A DNA stretch of 64,000 nt. Source: Ignavibacteria bacterium (GTDB lineage: Bacteria > Bacteroidota > Ignavibacteria > Tepidaquicellales > Tepidaquicellaceae). Position 1 is the first letter of the stretch; each line of letters starts with the position of its first letter. The translations under genes and the position numbers were made by a program. Location of the stretch: NCBI GenBank assembly GCA_016719565.1, contig JADJYU010000001.1, forward strand, positions 744,001-808,000, given 5' to 3'. Shown piece after piece: positions 1 through 9,445 of the stretch. A model generated the notes under the pieces. That model was not told where the DNA came from, ran no database searches, and saw only the letters and a program-made list of their open reading frames with translations.

Positions 1-1863
1 TTTATTCAGACCATAATCTCAAATCCCTTTGCCGGAACATTTGTGTTAATTCTCGGAGTGATCGGGACAGACTATCTTCCTTCGATTGGAATTGAAAGTA
101 TTCTGTATCAATTCAATCAGAATCCCGATAAAGAATTTTTTTTGAACTATTCTGACATTACGGGATACGGTAACTCATTAATTCCGTATTTCAGTTATAA
201 AATTTACTGGGGAATATTCTGTGTTATCCTTGCATGGCTTACGACTCTTGTAAACCGCCGTCTGAAAACAAACACTATACGTGAGAGAATTTATGCATTA
301 AGATCAAAGCTGCACAGAAAGCATATTTTTGCCGCAGTAATGCTATCACTTGTATTTGTATTAACAGGAATTTATCTTCAAAGGGAAGAACTAAAAGGGA
401 TGAGCAATAAAATAAAGGAGAATCAGGAATCAGAATATCTGAAAAATTTCAAAAGCAGATTTTCGTTTTATTCCGGAATACCTCAGCCGAGAATAGTGTC
501 GGTATTTCTTAAACTGAATCTGTATCCCGTAGAAAATTCTTTTACAGCGGAAGGATCTTATGCGCTTGTTAATAAAACACAGGAAACTATAGACACTTTG
601 CTGATAAAAACCGGCTATGATGTAATTACCGAAATAAAAATACCGGTGACAGCAGAGATAATAGCGTATGACAGTGTTTTAAAATTTTGGGCATTTAAAC
701 TAGAGAAAGGAATTGAGCCGCAGGACACATTAATTCTTACGTTTGAGATAAAAAATTATCCGGCGACTTTACTTCATAAATCTTCAAACATTTTTAAGAA
801 AGCTTCATACATCAGAAGTGATATACTTCCGAGGCTCGGATATTTTGCGGATGAAACACAGCTTTCACCGGAAGATACTTTGTCACATGCAAACCATTAT
901 CAGTCAATGGATTCAGATTTAATTGATCTGGAAATTATTGTCAGTACAGGAAAAGAACAGACAGTAACAGCTCCGGGAAAACTTTTAGAGGAATGGTCCG
1001 AAGGAGATAGAAAATATTTTCATTTCCGTCCTGAAGGTAAAATTAAATTTGGATTCGGAATAAATTCCGCTGACTATAGAATATATCATGAAACACATAA
1101 AGGAAAAGACATCAGCATATATCATCATAACGCGCACACTATGTGTCTGCCGAAAATTTCATACGGAATAAAATCAGCGCTGGATTACAACACGAAACAC
1201 TTCGGAGAATACCGCTACGATAATATAAAGATCATTGAATTTCCATTGTCCTTTGGAACCTTTGCAACGGCAGCAGTTAACACAATTCAGATTTCCGAGA
1301 TCCGATTTATTAATGATACATCTCATGCGGGAGATAAATATACTGATATTTCATTTTATACTGCGGCTCATGAATTCACTCACCATTGGTGGGGAAATCA
1401 GGTTATGCCGGCTGATGCAGCAGGTGCGCTGATGATCACGGAAAGCATTACAGAATATATCACTGCAAAAATTTATGAAGAGCAATACGGAAAACGCAGT
1501 GCTTTAAATTTTCTTTCAAAACAGTTTAACAGGTATATGAGCGGAAGGTCTGAAGAAACTGATAAAGAATCACCGCTAATTTATGTAAATCCGCAACAGA
1601 CTTACATTTCTTACGGCAAGGGAGCAATTGCATTTTACATATTGAGCGAATATATGGGCGAAGTTGAGTTAAACTCTGCATTAAGATCATTTCTTAAAAA
1701 GGATGGATACGAAGGTCCTTCTTATAAAACTTCTGTTGAACTGATCAAACACATAAAGAATGAAGCTCCTTCAGAAATTCATTACATCATTCATGAATTA
1801 TTTGAAACTGATGACTTTGAAAAATTCAACAGTTATTATCAAAAATTAATTAATCAGGACTAA
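1..1863 (+). CDS. ABC-2 permease / M1 metallopeptidase fusion protein, 3' part
   Basis: The frame is open from the first base, so the gene starts outside the window; the GTG at 43 is only an internal codon. What remains is the end of a permease domain, with hydrophobic segments near bases 205-260 and 325-375, followed by an M1-type aminopeptidase domain. The zinc site is HEFTH at 1369-1383, followed by HWWGN and a downstream Glu in MITES, with the one-residue-longer spacing I recall for the Bacteroidota ABC permease/M1 fusions. Family knowledge: these are inner-membrane proteins, usually beside an ABC ATPase gene, and their substrate is not established. The role here is inferred. The ATPase gene should lie to the left of the window. 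Confidence 0.85.
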   Translation, partial: FIQTIISNPFAGTFVLILGVIGTDYLPSIGIESILYQFNQNPDKEFFLNYSDITGYGNSLIPYFSYKIYWGIFCVILAWLTTLVNRRLKTNTIRERIYALRSKLHRKHIFAAVMLSLVFVLTGIYLQREELKGMSNKIKENQESEYLKNFKSRFSFYSGIPQPRIVSVFLKLNLYPVENSFTAEGSYALVNKTQETIDTLLIKTGYDVITEIKIPVTAEIIAYDSVLKFWAFKLEKGIEPQDTLILTFEIKNYPATLLHKSSNIFKKASYIRSDILPRLGYFADETQLSPEDTLSHANHYQSMDSDLIDLEIIVSTGKEQTVTAPGKLLEEWSEGDRKYFHFRPEGKIKFGFGINSADYRIYHETHKGKDISIYHHNAHTMCLPKISYGIKSALDYNTKHFGEYRYDNIKIIEFPLSFGTFATAAVNTIQISEIRFINDTSHAGDKYTDISFYTAAHEFTHHWWGNQVMPADAAGALMITESITEYITAKIYEEQYGKRSALNFLSKQFNRYMSGRSEETDKESPLIYVNPQQTYISYGKGAIAFYILSEYMGEVELNSALRSFLKKDGYEGPSYKTSVELIKHIKNEAPSEIHYIIHELFETDDFEKFNSYYQKLINQD

Positions 1864-1977
1864 AGCAGCACAGGCAGAAATCCTATAAAATAAGAGTTCT
1901 ACGTTTGGTGAAATATTTATTCGTATATAAATATAATTAGAGATAATTTTATATAATTATAATTTAAAATTACGGTC

Positions 1978-4113
1978 ATGAAAATTTTAATCTTCATAAT
2001 AACATTATATCTATTTACTATATCTCAATCCAACGGACAAAATTACTGGACGCGATTGAACGGACCATACGGGGGAACAGTTTTAGATATGAAGAAACTT
2101 CCAAATGGAAATCTCGCCGTGCTGAGAAATGAAGGCTTATATATTTCTACAGACAGCGGTGAAGAGTGGAACAGAACAGAGCAGGGATCGGTGAATTCCA
2201 ATATATGCATGGATGTAAGCAATTCCGGGACAGTTTATTTAGGCAAAAGTTCGGGCGGATTATGGTGGACGACAAACTCCGGTCAGAGCTGGAGTTTCAA
2301 TCCGATCAGCATCGCTCCGCACAGCGGTCTCTGGGCTTCGGTGGTAATTGTTAAAGTCAGTCCGCAGGGTTTGATATTAATTAACAATCACATTTCACTT
2401 AACGGCGGAAATAATTTTAACACATTCACATATAACGGAACTTCGCTCTTATCAAGGGATTATGCATTTAACTCAGCCGGTAATATTATCTCCGCGACAC
2501 AAAACGGAATATTTTTATCCGCTGACAATACATCAAGCTGGACTAATATAAACGGAAACCTTCCGTCATTAAACGTATCAGGACTTTTAGCAGATGGTGA
2601 AAATTTAATTGCCGCTTTACCGGGTTCGGGAATATTTAAAACAACCAATAACGGAATAAGCTGGACTGAAATAAATAACGGGATCACGGATTTAGATTTC
2701 AGTAAAATATATAAGGATGTACAGAATAATTATTTTGCAGGAACTTCCGAAGGAAAGGTTTACAAATCTACTGATCAGGGCAACAGCTGGACGCAGATAT
2801 TCGAAAGCTATTCTGTCAACAGAATAAATTCCATTTATTCAGGAGGAAGCTCGGTATTTCTAATATCGTCTTTAGGAATTTATTATTCTGATAATAATGG
2901 AATTTCATGGGTTGAAAAAAATAATAATTTAACAGTACCGGTTTTTAATTCAATTACTTCTTTGGACATGAATTCAATTATGACTGCATCCGGATCGGGA
3001 ATACATTATACTTCAGATAACGGACTGAGCTGGGTAAGAAGGAATGGTAATCTTCCTACGGTATTTTCAAACATACTTCATAGATGTCAGAACGGTGAGA
3101 TCATTACGGGACTAAGAAATATCGGGATCTACAGAACGGCTGACAACGGCGTTACATGGAATTTATCAAACCACGGAATTGAAACAGGTTCAAATATAAC
3201 CCACATATCAAATTCTCCCGGCGGAAATATATTCGCTTTATCATCTTCGGCCGGTTTCTCAGATTCTGTAAAATTGTACAGATCTTCGGATAACGGTAAC
3301 AACTGGTTAAAAATATTTCAGCCGGAATCAAATTTTTTTAATGTACTAAAAACTGATGCAGCCGGTAAAATTTATTTAGCTTCTCTGAGCAGTTTTCCGT
3401 CGAGATTGCTTATTAGTTCAGACAACGGAAACAGCTGGATAGAAAGAACCCTCGAACAATTTTTTTTCCCGGACAAGTTTACTGTTTCAGGAAATAATCT
3501 GTATTTAAATTCAAGCGGACAACTACATAAATCTTCAGATGCAGGAATTACATGGGAAATCATTCCGGACGGCGGGTGGTCAGGTTCCGGCATCAGCGCG
3601 TTTGAAGTGAACCGACAGGGAGATATCTTTGTATCACACAGCGGAAGTATTTATAAATCTACAGACAACGGTAATACCTGGAATGTCCATAATTCCGGAT
3701 TGACACCGGGAGCATTGATCAACACTTTTATTTTTGATAACTCAGATTACCTTTACGGAATAACTTATAATAACGGAATTTTTAAAAGTGCAGATCCTAC
3801 GATAACAAATGCGGCAAATAACATAAGCATAATTGCAGACAAGTATATGCTTTCTCAGAATTATCCGAATCCGTTTAATCCCGCTACAAAAATAAAATAT
3901 ACAATACCCGTCTCAGGAAATGTAATGTTGAAAATTTATAATTCACTCGGCCGTGAGGTAGCTACGCTTGTAAATAAATTTCAGACTTCAGGTGATTACG
4001 AGACGGAATTCAATTCAGTAACTGCCGGAATTGAATTAGCCGGTGGTGTATATTTTTACACACTGGATTCAGGGGATTTCAGACAGTCCCGGAATATGAT
4101 CTTAATTAAGTAA
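1978..4113 (+). CDS. Secreted Asp-box (BNR/YCF48-like) beta-propeller protein with type IX sorting domain
   Basis: This 711-residue protein starts with a signal peptide (about residues 1-20, ending SQSNGQ). The body holds about eleven Asp-box motifs of the form S-x-D-x-G-x-x-W (for example STDSGEEW, TADNGVTW, SSDNGNSW), spaced as in sialidase or photosystem-stability-factor type propellers. The last ~85 residues are a type IX secretion C-terminal domain: NYPNPFNP, then VMLKIYNSLGREVATLVN, and a final GGVYFYTLDSG...MILIK strand. It is therefore expected outside the cell or on its surface. No catalytic residues are recognisable, so ligand and role are unknown. It is monocistronic by spacing, with 114 bases upstream. 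Confidence 0.85.
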   Translation: MKILIFIITLYLFTISQSNGQNYWTRLNGPYGGTVLDMKKLPNGNLAVLRNEGLYISTDSGEEWNRTEQGSVNSNICMDVSNSGTVYLGKSSGGLWWTTNSGQSWSFNPISIAPHSGLWASVVIVKVSPQGLILINNHISLNGGNNFNTFTYNGTSLLSRDYAFNSAGNIISATQNGIFLSADNTSSWTNINGNLPSLNVSGLLADGENLIAALPGSGIFKTTNNGISWTEINNGITDLDFSKIYKDVQNNYFAGTSEGKVYKSTDQGNSWTQIFESYSVNRINSIYSGGSSVFLISSLGIYYSDNNGISWVEKNNNLTVPVFNSITSLDMNSIMTASGSGIHYTSDNGLSWVRRNGNLPTVFSNILHRCQNGEIITGLRNIGIYRTADNGVTWNLSNHGIETGSNITHISNSPGGNIFALSSSAGFSDSVKLYRSSDNGNNWLKIFQPESNFFNVLKTDAAGKIYLASLSSFPSRLLISSDNGNSWIERTLEQFFFPDKFTVSGNNLYLNSSGQLHKSSDAGITWEIIPDGGWSGSGISAFEVNRQGDIFVSHSGSIYKSTDNGNTWNVHNSGLTPGALINTFIFDNSDYLYGITYNNGIFKSADPTITNAANNISIIADKYMLSQNYPNPFNPATKIKYTIPVSGNVMLKIYNSLGREVATLVNKFQTSGDYETEFNSVTAGIELAGGVYFYTLDSGDFRQSRNMILIK

Positions 4114-4189
4114 AAATATTTTATAAAATCACTGAGTCATATTATTTGAAATATTTTTAAATTATTTTAATGAAAATTAAAATAAGATT

Positions 4190-4507
4190 ATGAAATTTTC
4201 ATTCAGTCCGCATATTGCGGTGCAAGTTAAAGATTATGACAAAGCTGTTAAGTTTTATGAGAACGTCCTCGGAATGCAAAAGGAAAAACATTCGGAAGCT
4301 GAAACACATTTTATAAAGGACGGAATAAATTTTTATGTGGAAAATAGTGAAAGCGGATTTACATTTTTTGAATTCAAAGTCGAAAGCGTTCCCGCTGCAC
4401 AGGAGCTGCTGGAAAAAGAAGGATGTAAAGTAACGCAGATATATAATGATAAGAGTAAGATGTTCGCAGATCCTTACGGAATGCGTTTTCATATTTGGGA
4501 AGATTAG
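4190..4507 (+). CDS. VOC-family (glyoxalase/bleomycin-resistance fold) protein
   Basis: This 105-residue protein starts with PHIAVQVKDYDKAVKFYENVLGM, cut here as HIAVQV then DYDKAVKFYENVLG, the first beta-alpha unit of the vicinal-oxygen-chelate fold. It ends with FADPYGMRFHIWED, the usual last strand of the second half. It is a minimal single-domain VOC protein that would work as a dimer. Putative metal ligands are His4-region and the C-terminal His/Glu, but the substrate cannot be read from sequence. It lies 76 bases after the secreted propeller gene and is convergent with the aminotransferase gene downstream. Confidence 0.75.
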   Translation: MKFSFSPHIAVQVKDYDKAVKFYENVLGMQKEKHSEAETHFIKDGINFYVENSESGFTFFEFKVESVPAAQELLEKEGCKVTQIYNDKSKMFADPYGMRFHIWED

Positions 4508-4551
4508 AGAGAATTTTTCTTATGCTGATTAACTAAATTAAAATTATTTAG

Positions 4552-5691
4552 TCAGATTATTTTAGCAAGCGCTGCGACGGCTTTTTCGAGAGTTTCATTT
4601 TCTTTTGCGAAGCAGAAGCGGAGGACTTTGTTGTCGGTTTTATTTTTGTAAAAGACGGAAAGGGGAATGGAAGCTACGCCGAAATCTTTAGTGAGTCTCA
4701 CGGCAAAGTCAAGATCGTATTCGTCAGAAATGCCGGAGTAGTCGAGAAGCTGGAAGTATGTAGCGCTCGCAGAAAATGGTTTTAAACCGTTTTTCATGAG
4801 AAGAGAGCGGAAGTAGTCTCTCTTTTCAGAATAAAAATTTTTAAGATTTCGTATCCTTGCGATATCAGTTATATATTGTGACAATGCAATTTGAAATGGC
4901 GTTGATGTAGAAAAAGTCAAATACTGATGTATCTTCCGGAATTCTGATGTCAGCTCTTCAGGAGCAGCGCAGTATCCGACCTTCCATCCGGTGATGTGAA
5001 ATGTTTTTCCGAATGAAGACACTGCAAAGGATCTTTTAAATAATTCATCATCCTCCAGTACCGAGTGGTGTTTAAGCCCGTCGAAAACAATATGCTCATA
5101 TACTTCATCACTCAGAATATAAAGATTATTTTTCAAAACGATTTCCTTTATAAATAAAAAATCACTTTGCGAAATAACTGTTCCGGCGGGATTATTGGGT
5201 GAGTTTAGAATAATCAGTTTTGTTTTTTTATTAACAGCGGAAAGAACTTCCACCCTGTCAATTTTAAAATCAGGAAATGTTAAAGGTATTCTAACGGGAA
5301 CTCCGCCGTTGAGAATTACTGCCGGTTCATATGAATCATAAGCCGGATCGAAAATTATTACTTCATCTCCGCGATTTACTGTGACACTGACGGCTGCAAA
5401 AAGAGCTTCAGTAGCGCCTGATGTAATTGTGATCTCCGTTTCAGGATCCCTGTAAACTCCGTAAATTTCTGAGATCACATTTGAGATACCTTCTCTCAGC
5501 GATTTGACACCGGGCATCGGAGCGTATTGATTAAATCCGTCTTTCGATGCTTTGTAAACTAATTCGTAAAGCAAAGGATCAACAGGAAAACCAGGAAATC
5601 CCTGGGAAAGGTTTACAGCATTGTGCTCTGAAGCTAAGGCAGACATTACGGAAAAAATTGTAGTTCCGGTAAAAGGCAGTTTTGAATTCAA
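4552..5691 (-). CDS. Class I/II PLP aminotransferase, methionine/kynurenine type
   Basis: This 379-residue fold-type I aminotransferase opens with NLSQGFPGFP and FNQYAPMPGVKSLREGI, which are typical of the YbdL methionine aminotransferase and kynurenine-oxoglutarate transaminase group. PLP-site motifs are NSPNNPAGT, the Asp in LSDEVYEH and the Schiff-base lysine (about Lys229) in SSFGKTFHITGWKVG. The C-terminal substrate Arg lies in VLRFCFAKE. The length is normal. Such enzymes transaminate methionine, kynurenine and aromatic amino acids. A kynurenine role would fit the 3-hydroxyanthranilate genes about 10 kb away, but that link is inference. The gene is divergent from the tricorn gene across 242 AT-rich bases. 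Confidence 0.85.
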   Translation of the reverse strand: MNSKLPFTGTTIFSVMSALASEHNAVNLSQGFPGFPVDPLLYELVYKASKDGFNQYAPMPGVKSLREGISNVISEIYGVYRDPETEITITSGATEALFAAVSVTVNRGDEVIIFDPAYDSYEPAVILNGGVPVRIPLTFPDFKIDRVEVLSAVNKKTKLIILNSPNNPAGTVISQSDFLFIKEIVLKNNLYILSDEVYEHIVFDGLKHHSVLEDDELFKRSFAVSSFGKTFHITGWKVGYCAAPEELTSEFRKIHQYLTFSTSTPFQIALSQYITDIARIRNLKNFYSEKRDYFRSLLMKNGLKPFSASATYFQLLDYSGISDEYDLDFAVRLTKDFGVASIPLSVFYKNKTDNKVLRFCFAKENETLEKAVAALAKII

Positions 5692-5933
5692 GTATTTATC
5701 TGGAAAAATTATTTACGGATTAAAATTCATATTTTTAAATCTGAAGTAAACGCAATTTTTTAAGGTGAAAAAATTAGATCTCATTAAAGTCTTATATGAT
5801 GATCAAGATAATAAATCATTAATTAATATTAAATATTTTATAGAAAATAATTATCAAAAAAGTTAAGTTGTATAAACATTTAAAGGAATGAATCGTATCC
5901 AATTCTTTTTATTTAATTTCAAATAATAAATAA

Positions 5934-8900
5934 ATGAACGACACAGGTTATAAAAGATTTCCCGCAGTATGCGGAGATAAAGTTGTCTTTGTAAGCGAGG
6001 ATGATCTCTGGGAAGTAAATCTATCCGGAGGCGTTGCGCGAAGACTAACTTCAAATTCAGGCGAAGTTTCAAACCCATATATTTCACCCGATGGTAAATT
6101 CATTGCATTTTCCGGAAAAGAAGAAGGTGAAAATGATGTTTATATTATCCCGTCAGAAGGCGGAGCAAATAAAAGACTCACCTTTATCGGAGGTTTAACA
6201 AAAGTCAAAGGATGGACTCCTGACAGCCGGAGCGTAATATTTTCTTCAGATACAGGACAGCCGTTATCCGGGAAAAACATGCTGTACAGTGTATCTGCAG
6301 AAGGAGGTCTTCCTGTAAAATTTCCTTACGGAAGAGGAAATAATGTTTCCTTCGGTCCGCGCGGCGGGGTGCTGATAGGCAGAAATACAATGGATCCCGC
6401 AAGATGGAAAAGATATAAAGGCGGTACTGCCGGAGTTTTCTGGATTGATAAAAAAGGAAACGGAAAATTTGAAAAATTTCTCAGCAAAATAAAAGGAAAC
6501 CTTGCAAGCCCTTTGTGGGTGGGAGACAGAATATTTTTTATTTCCGATCATGAAGGACTCGGAAAACTCTATTCATGCGATATGGAAGGCAAGAATATTA
6601 AAAGTCATTCCTCAAATTCAGAATATTATGTGAGAAATTCAAACACCGACGGGAAAAATATTGTCTATCACTGTGGCGCTGAAATTTTCATTTATAATAT
6701 TGAAACAGAGGTCGAAGGCATGATCGATATAAAATATTACAGTCCGAAAATTCAGAGACAAAGAAAGTTTTCCGATGCTGTGAAATATCTTGAATCATAT
6801 AATATCAGTCCTGACGGTAACTCATCAACAGTAACCACAAGAGGAAAGTCATTCGTGTTTTCAAACTGGGATGGTTCGGTTTTACAGGTGGGAATGCAAT
6901 ACGGAGTAAGATACAGGTATACTCAATGGATGCATGACAATAAAAATATAGTTACGGTTTCGGATGAGAACGGTAGCGAAACTATTGAAATACACAGCAT
7001 CAAAGATGGATTAAAAGAAGTCAAGAAAATGGATTTCTTCAGCGCGGGGATAATTGCAAATCTGAAAGTCTCGCCCAAAGAAAATAAATTAGCAGTTTCG
7101 AATAACAGGTATGAATTATATCTGATTGATACGGATAACAAAAACTTTAAAAAAATAGCGAGAAGTAAATTTGAACGCATAGAAGATTTTTGTTTTTCCC
7201 CTGACGGAAAATGGATCGTTTATAGTTTGTCAGACGCTGAATATCTTGCATCTCTGCATTTATACAGTCTTGATACCGGGAAGTCCGTTCAGATCACGCC
7301 AACCGGATTCAGGGATTATCAGCCGACATTTGACCCTGACGGAAGGTTCATTTATTTTTTATCACAGAGAGAATATAATCCTGTTTATGACACGAGTTAT
7401 TTTCAGCTTGGATTTTCTCTAGGAGTAAGACCATATCTTATCACTTTAAAAAAAGAAACGCCTTCTCCTTTTACTCCGGAATATGAAAAATTATTTCCGG
7501 AAAAGCGTAAAAGCAAAAAGTCAAAAGACGGTAAATCTGAAATTCACGCGGTTAATATAGATCTTGACGGAATTTATGAAAGGATTATTTCATTTCCTCT
7601 TCCGGAAAAAAACTATTTTCAGATCACTGCAGTGAAAGACGGATTGCTTTACAGCAGAGAACCAATAAAAGGTTCGCTGCATCACTGGTACTGGGAGCAG
7701 CATCCGTCTGATGAATCACTTGATCTGTTCAATTTTACAAATCAGAAAAACGAACACGTTGCAAAAAACATTAAGAGCTTTAAAGTATCTATGGACGGCA
7801 GTACGGTAATTTACAGACAGGATAATAATCTTTATATAAATTCTAATATCCTTTCCGATTATTCAGATCATGATTCAGAGAAAGAACCGCATCATCACAG
7901 GAGCAGAAAAAATGACTGGCTTGATCTCTCAAGAATTAAGGTCAGCATTGACCCGATGAGAGAATGGAAGCAAATGTATACCGAAGCATGGAGACTTCAG
8001 AAAGAACATTTCTGGACTCCTGATATGTCAGGTATAAACTGGGATACAATTTATAAAAGATATTTGCCGCTTCTCGATAAAATTGCTTCGAGATCAGAAT
8101 TTTCAGATCTCATTTGGGAAATGCAGGGAGAGCTAGGTACTTCACATGCTTATGAAATCGGCGGTGATTACAGACTTTCACCTGTTTATAAAATCGGAAA
8201 ACTCGGAGCTGATTTTGAATTTGATGAAAAAGAAAACGCCTACAGGATAAAACATATTATTAAAGGTGATTCTTGGAAAAAGAATTCTCCGCTGAAATCC
8301 CCGGGTACGGAGATCAATGAAGGCGATTATCTTATTTCTATAAACGGCGAACTACTTAAGAAAGAAGTTTCACCGGGCGAGCTGCTTGTAAATCAGGTTA
8401 AAAATGTTGTGAGCATTACTATTAAAAATGCTGTTACAGGTAAGCTTAAAAATTTCGAAGTAAGGACAATTGCAACTGATACGGAAGCGCGGTACAGAGA
8501 ATGGGTAGAAAAGAACAAAGAGTATGTTCATAAAAAATCTAAAGGAAAACTCGGATACTTACATATTCCTGATATGGGACCCAATGGATTTTCGGAATTT
8601 CACAGATACTACATTCATGAAGCCGCAAAAAACGGTCTCGTTGTAGATCTGCGGGATAACAGAGGCGGTCACGTATCGCAGCTTCTTCTCGAAAAACTTT
8701 CCAGAAAACAATACGGATATGATCTTTCAAGATGGGGAAGCGTCGGTACTTATCCGAGCCACAGCGTTGCAGGTCCTATCGTTGCTTTGACCGATGAGCA
8801 TGCAGGATCAGACGGTGATATTTTTAGTCATAACTTCAAGCAGATGAAACTCGGCACTCTCGTCGGAAAAAGAACCTGGGGCGGCGTTATCGGAATCCAC

Positions 8901-9218
8901 CCGAGACTTATGCTCGCTGACGGAACAATGACTACACAGCCGGAATACGCAACCTACATGAAAGATGTCGGCTGGAAGGTGGAGAATTATGGAACGGATC
9001 CCGATGTCGAAGTGGAAATGTCACCGGAAGACTTTGCAAAAGGAAGAGATCCGCAGCTTGATAAGGCGATTGAGATCGCGCTTGATCAGCTTAAAAAGAA
9101 ACCGGTCATACTTCCGGATTTCAAAAACAAACCGATACTTTCATTACCTGAAATTCATCTCAACGGAAACGGTAAAGCTAAATCATTAAGCAAATCAAAA
9201 AAGAAAGTTAAACAATAA
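5934..9218 (+). CDS. Tricorn-type self-compartmentalising serine peptidase (S41)
   Basis: The 1094-residue layout matches tricorn protease: an N-terminal six-bladed propeller, a second propeller with PD40-like ISPDG/FSPDGKW repeats to about residue 680, a helical C1 domain, a PDZ domain (about 760-855), and the C2 serine-peptidase domain. Catalytic positions are visible: the Ser-His pair in GTSHAYEIGGDY (His near 738), the nucleophile in EHAGSDGD (Ser near 960) and the Glu in VENYGTDPDVEVE. Tricorn degrades peptides released by larger proteases. No signal peptide is seen (start MNDTGYKRFPAV), so this copy looks cytoplasmic. A basic Lys-rich tail ends the protein. A strong terminator follows. 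Confidence 0.93.
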   Translation: MNDTGYKRFPAVCGDKVVFVSEDDLWEVNLSGGVARRLTSNSGEVSNPYISPDGKFIAFSGKEEGENDVYIIPSEGGANKRLTFIGGLTKVKGWTPDSRSVIFSSDTGQPLSGKNMLYSVSAEGGLPVKFPYGRGNNVSFGPRGGVLIGRNTMDPARWKRYKGGTAGVFWIDKKGNGKFEKFLSKIKGNLASPLWVGDRIFFISDHEGLGKLYSCDMEGKNIKSHSSNSEYYVRNSNTDGKNIVYHCGAEIFIYNIETEVEGMIDIKYYSPKIQRQRKFSDAVKYLESYNISPDGNSSTVTTRGKSFVFSNWDGSVLQVGMQYGVRYRYTQWMHDNKNIVTVSDENGSETIEIHSIKDGLKEVKKMDFFSAGIIANLKVSPKENKLAVSNNRYELYLIDTDNKNFKKIARSKFERIEDFCFSPDGKWIVYSLSDAEYLASLHLYSLDTGKSVQITPTGFRDYQPTFDPDGRFIYFLSQREYNPVYDTSYFQLGFSLGVRPYLITLKKETPSPFTPEYEKLFPEKRKSKKSKDGKSEIHAVNIDLDGIYERIISFPLPEKNYFQITAVKDGLLYSREPIKGSLHHWYWEQHPSDESLDLFNFTNQKNEHVAKNIKSFKVSMDGSTVIYRQDNNLYINSNILSDYSDHDSEKEPHHHRSRKNDWLDLSRIKVSIDPMREWKQMYTEAWRLQKEHFWTPDMSGINWDTIYKRYLPLLDKIASRSEFSDLIWEMQGELGTSHAYEIGGDYRLSPVYKIGKLGADFEFDEKENAYRIKHIIKGDSWKKNSPLKSPGTEINEGDYLISINGELLKKEVSPGELLVNQVKNVVSITIKNAVTGKLKNFEVRTIATDTEARYREWVEKNKEYVHKKSKGKLGYLHIPDMGPNGFSEFHRYYIHEAAKNGLVVDLRDNRGGHVSQLLLEKLSRKQYGYDLSRWGSVGTYPSHSVAGPIVALTDEHAGSDGDIFSHNFKQMKLGTLVGKRTWGGVIGIHPRLMLADGTMTTQPEYATYMKDVGWKVENYGTDPDVEVEMSPEDFAKGRDPQLDKAIEIALDQLKKKPVILPDFKNKPILSLPEIHLNGNGKAKSLSKSKKKVKQ

Positions 9219-9242
9219 GAAACATTTACAGGAAAATTCTTT

Positions 9243-9278
9243 GGGTTAAAATATTAAATTATTTTACCCCTTTTTTTT
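9243..9278 (+). terminator. Rho-independent terminator after the tricorn gene
   Basis: GGG followed by TAAAATA pairs with TATTTTA then CCC (one bulged T), with a short AT loop, followed directly by eight or more T residues. It lies 25 bases after the tricorn stop codon. Confidence 0.8.
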
Positions 9279-9445
9279 ATATAACTCAGAGGAACGAATA
9301 TTTTCAAAATATTTGAAAAAGACACTCAGATGTTTTTTCCAAAAATCATTATGTTTATATTTGCAAATCCTTTGACTAAAAACTTTGAAACTCATATTTA
9401 TAAGTCACAATAAATATTCCATAAACAGCTGTTTAATTTTTTTCT

